DNA from: Leptospiraceae bacterium
GTDB taxonomy: Bacteria > Spirochaetota > Leptospiria > Turneriellales > Turneriellaceae
Assembly (NCBI GenBank): GCA_020440825.1
Contig: JAGRNJ010000008.1
Coordinates: forward strand, 1-62,076
Direction of reading: 5' to 3'
DNA: 62,076 bases
The notes under the pieces were generated by a model, which was given only the letters and a program-made list of their open reading frames with translations, was not told the origin of the DNA and did not search any database. Position numbers and translations under genes: made by a program. Positions 60,808-62,076 of this stretch are shown in pieces. Position 1 is the stretch's first letter. The number at the start of each line of letters is the position of its first letter.

Positions 60808-61857
60808 CTAAATGGAAGGTTGAACAGGTTGTAAAGCTCTTTTTCGAAAATCGAAGAAGAAATCAGCAAGCCCCAGAGTGCCCATACCGCCCAAAAAGAA
60901 GAAGGCTACATAGGGAATAAACATGGTGATGAGCATGATTCCCATGAATATCCAGTTACTGGGCATGAGACGCACTTCGAGAAATACGCTCAGTATACCA
61001 ATGCCATGCATGACATACAGCATGCCCATGATGATGACCAGATTTATGGCAATCGCATTGGGTAAAGTGGGTACCTGCAGACGAAATGAAACCAGTGGCA
61101 AGATACAGGCTCCCAGAAAAAGCCACACTGCATATTCGGGCATACGAAAGAGGTTGAGGCTGCCAACCGGCAGACTGGCACCGGTGCGTCTTTTGAGCAG
61201 AACCCGCATGGTGAATAGTGTCAGCAAGATGGTGATCGAGTTTTGCAGAAAAGTGTAGCCACCGGCATATTGTAAAAGATAACTGCGGGCCATTTCGGCA
61301 AAGTTTTCTACATTTACCCCGTCATTTTCGAACAACTGTGCTGCTTTCGGCAGAACCTCAGCAAGCTGGTTCGATAAAACGGGCCGGGAAATATAATCTA
61401 ATGCTAAATATGTAAAACCGATTGCATGCACAATCAATAGAATTGCCAGTAACTGCAGAGTATGGGGTCGAGTCAAAATATGATCGCGGTGTACCCACAG
61501 ACGGGAGTAATCCATCACTATCTTCATATACATTTCCCGTTTTCTTTCTGGATCGTCTGTTTTCAGCAGGGTATCGCGAATCTGTAATCGGGAAGGCAGA
61601 TCGATTGAGATCATTCTTTGCAGAAGGTTGTCTGGGCTAAAAGCCTCGAGCGAGAGAATTACCGTCAACAGTACAATTGCACTGCCACCCGGCAGCCAGA
61701 AGTGAGTGCGCCATGGCTCAGGTAAAAACAGAGATGCAGCACAAAGAAAGGCAAACCCGCCACGAATTGCCCAGGAGATTTTTCCCGGCCGATAGAGTAA
61801 GGCTGCTACGGCCCCCCACACTAAACTCAGTGGAAAGCCGAGCAGATTTTCATTCAT
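60808..61857 (-). CDS. Polytopic membrane protein between rpsR and rplI (DUF2232-like)
   Basis: 349 residues with about eight hydrophobic helices. The C-terminal half (NLFRMPEYAVWLFLGACILPLVSF, then NAIAINLVIIMGMLYVMHGIGILSVFLEVRLMPSNWIFMGIMLIT) resembles DUF2232/YybS-type proteins, which sit in the same position between rpsR and rplI in many bacteria. No function is known. The ATG follows directly after the rpsR stop, so they are coupled. Confidence 0.75.
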   Translation of the reverse strand: MNENLLGFPLSLVWGAVAALLYRPGKISWAIRGGFAFLCAASLFLPEPWRTHFWLPGGSAIVLLTVILSLEAFSPDNLLQRMISIDLPSRLQIRDTLLKTDDPERKREMYMKIVMDYSRLWVHRDHILTRPHTLQLLAILLIVHAIGFTYLALDYISRPVLSNQLAEVLPKAAQLFENDGVNVENFAEMARSYLLQYAGGYTFLQNSITILLTLFTMRVLLKRRTGASLPVGSLNLFRMPEYAVWLFLGACILPLVSFRLQVPTLPNAIAINLVIIMGMLYVMHGIGILSVFLEVRLMPSNWIFMGIMLITMFIPYVAFFFLGGMGTLGLADFFFDFRKRALQPVQPSI

Positions 61858-62076
61858 TTACTTGGCGTTGAATGGCATCAAGCCTGCCATGCGGGAACGT
61901 TTGATCGCTTTCGCCACCAGTCTTTGGTGTAAGGCGCAAGTACCTGTCAGTCGACGCGGCAGAATTTTACCTTTGTTTGAGACCAGTCTTACCAGTAATT
62001 CTGTCTTTTTATAATCAATTGCGAGGTCTTTATTTTCACAGAATCTGCAGGTCTTTTTGCGGAATCTGCCGCCACC
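61858..62076 (-). CDS. rpsR: 30S ribosomal protein S18, partial
   Basis: The 3' end of rpsR: 72 codons and the stop lie in the window and the 5' end is outside. The readable part, GGRFRKKTCRFCENKDLAIDYKKTELLVR..ILPRRLTGTCALHQRLVAKAIKRSRMAGLMPF, is diagnostic of S18. It is a cysteine-containing (C+) form, with CRFC and TGTCALHQ possibly binding zinc. The stop TAA abuts the ATG of the next gene. Confidence 0.97.
   Translation of the reverse strand, partial: GGGRFRKKTCRFCENKDLAIDYKKTELLVRLVSNKGKILPRRLTGTCALHQRLVAKAIKRSRMAGLMPFNAK

Noticed and set aside
1-62076. CRISPR arrays, tRNA or rRNA genes, complete insertion sequences or prophage
   Set aside because: I saw no regularly spaced repeats, no cloverleaf sequences, no transposase and no phage structural genes; a covariance search for tRNAs would settle that part.

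Overview
The window looks like a chromosomal segment of a Gram-negative spirochaete of the Leptospirales (Leptospira/Turneriella/Leptonema relatives), moderate in G+C. This is inference. It rests on a lipoprotein ending in a DUF1554-like domain typical of Leptospira, OmpL47-like Ig repeats, many exported proteins and lipoproteins, a 7TMR-DISM/SpoIIE phosphatase, an HME-type RND pump, and the order rpsR - membrane protein - rplI - dnaB.

Layout. 1-9.2 kb: lipid and general metabolism. It has the end of an SCP2-type thiolase with its DUF35 partner, a TetR regulator with a DUF418 membrane protein under a clear palindromic operator, SelO, an OYE-family oxidoreductase, a small exported protein, and a minus-strand run of peroxiredoxin, TerB-like protein, membrane protein and hydrolase. 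8.4-11 kb: an exported-protein gene and its decayed copy flank a GC-richer exported-protein gene. 11-16.2 kb: an AT-rich, all-minus island with a VOC protein, an ECF-type sigma factor with a Cys-rich tail, two SDRs and four small membrane proteins. Two of its transcription units share a bipartite promoter-like motif. 16.2-27.4 kb: a surface-protein region with an 1827-residue modular lipoprotein, a seven-repeat SBBP-type lipoprotein behind a C10 tract, and several exported or barrel-like proteins. Two toxin-antitoxin modules bracket it, one of them between 88-bp direct repeats.

27.4-38.2 kb: a frameshifted amidase, more exported proteins (an OmpL47-like protein next to a 795-residue lipoprotein), a 400-bp gene-free stretch of hairpins that may hold a small RNA, a propeller/transglutaminase-like protein, an EI24 membrane protein, a WecG/TagA glycosyltransferase, and a metal-dependent hydrolase behind a 24-bp palindrome. 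38.4-50 kb: a TolC plus CusA/CzcA efflux pair without an adaptor gene, a TANGO2-like protein, a SpoIIE phosphatase, HtrA, CoaX, a lipoprotein and an LptF/G permease. 50-54.6 kb: a signalling cluster of a REC-REC-PilZ protein, a CheY and a 1008-residue CheA. 54.6-62.1 kb: housekeeping genes (dienoyl-CoA isomerase-like crotonase, guaA, DUF192 lipoprotein, hflX, dnaB, rplI, a membrane protein and the 3' end of rpsR).

The most notable observation is the CheA. Behind its CheW-like domain it carries a FliM/FliY-type CheY-docking peptide and a CheC-like domain with one intact phosphatase motif. Kinase and predicted phosphatase would therefore sit in one polypeptide, next to a CheY and a likely c-di-GMP-binding response regulator.
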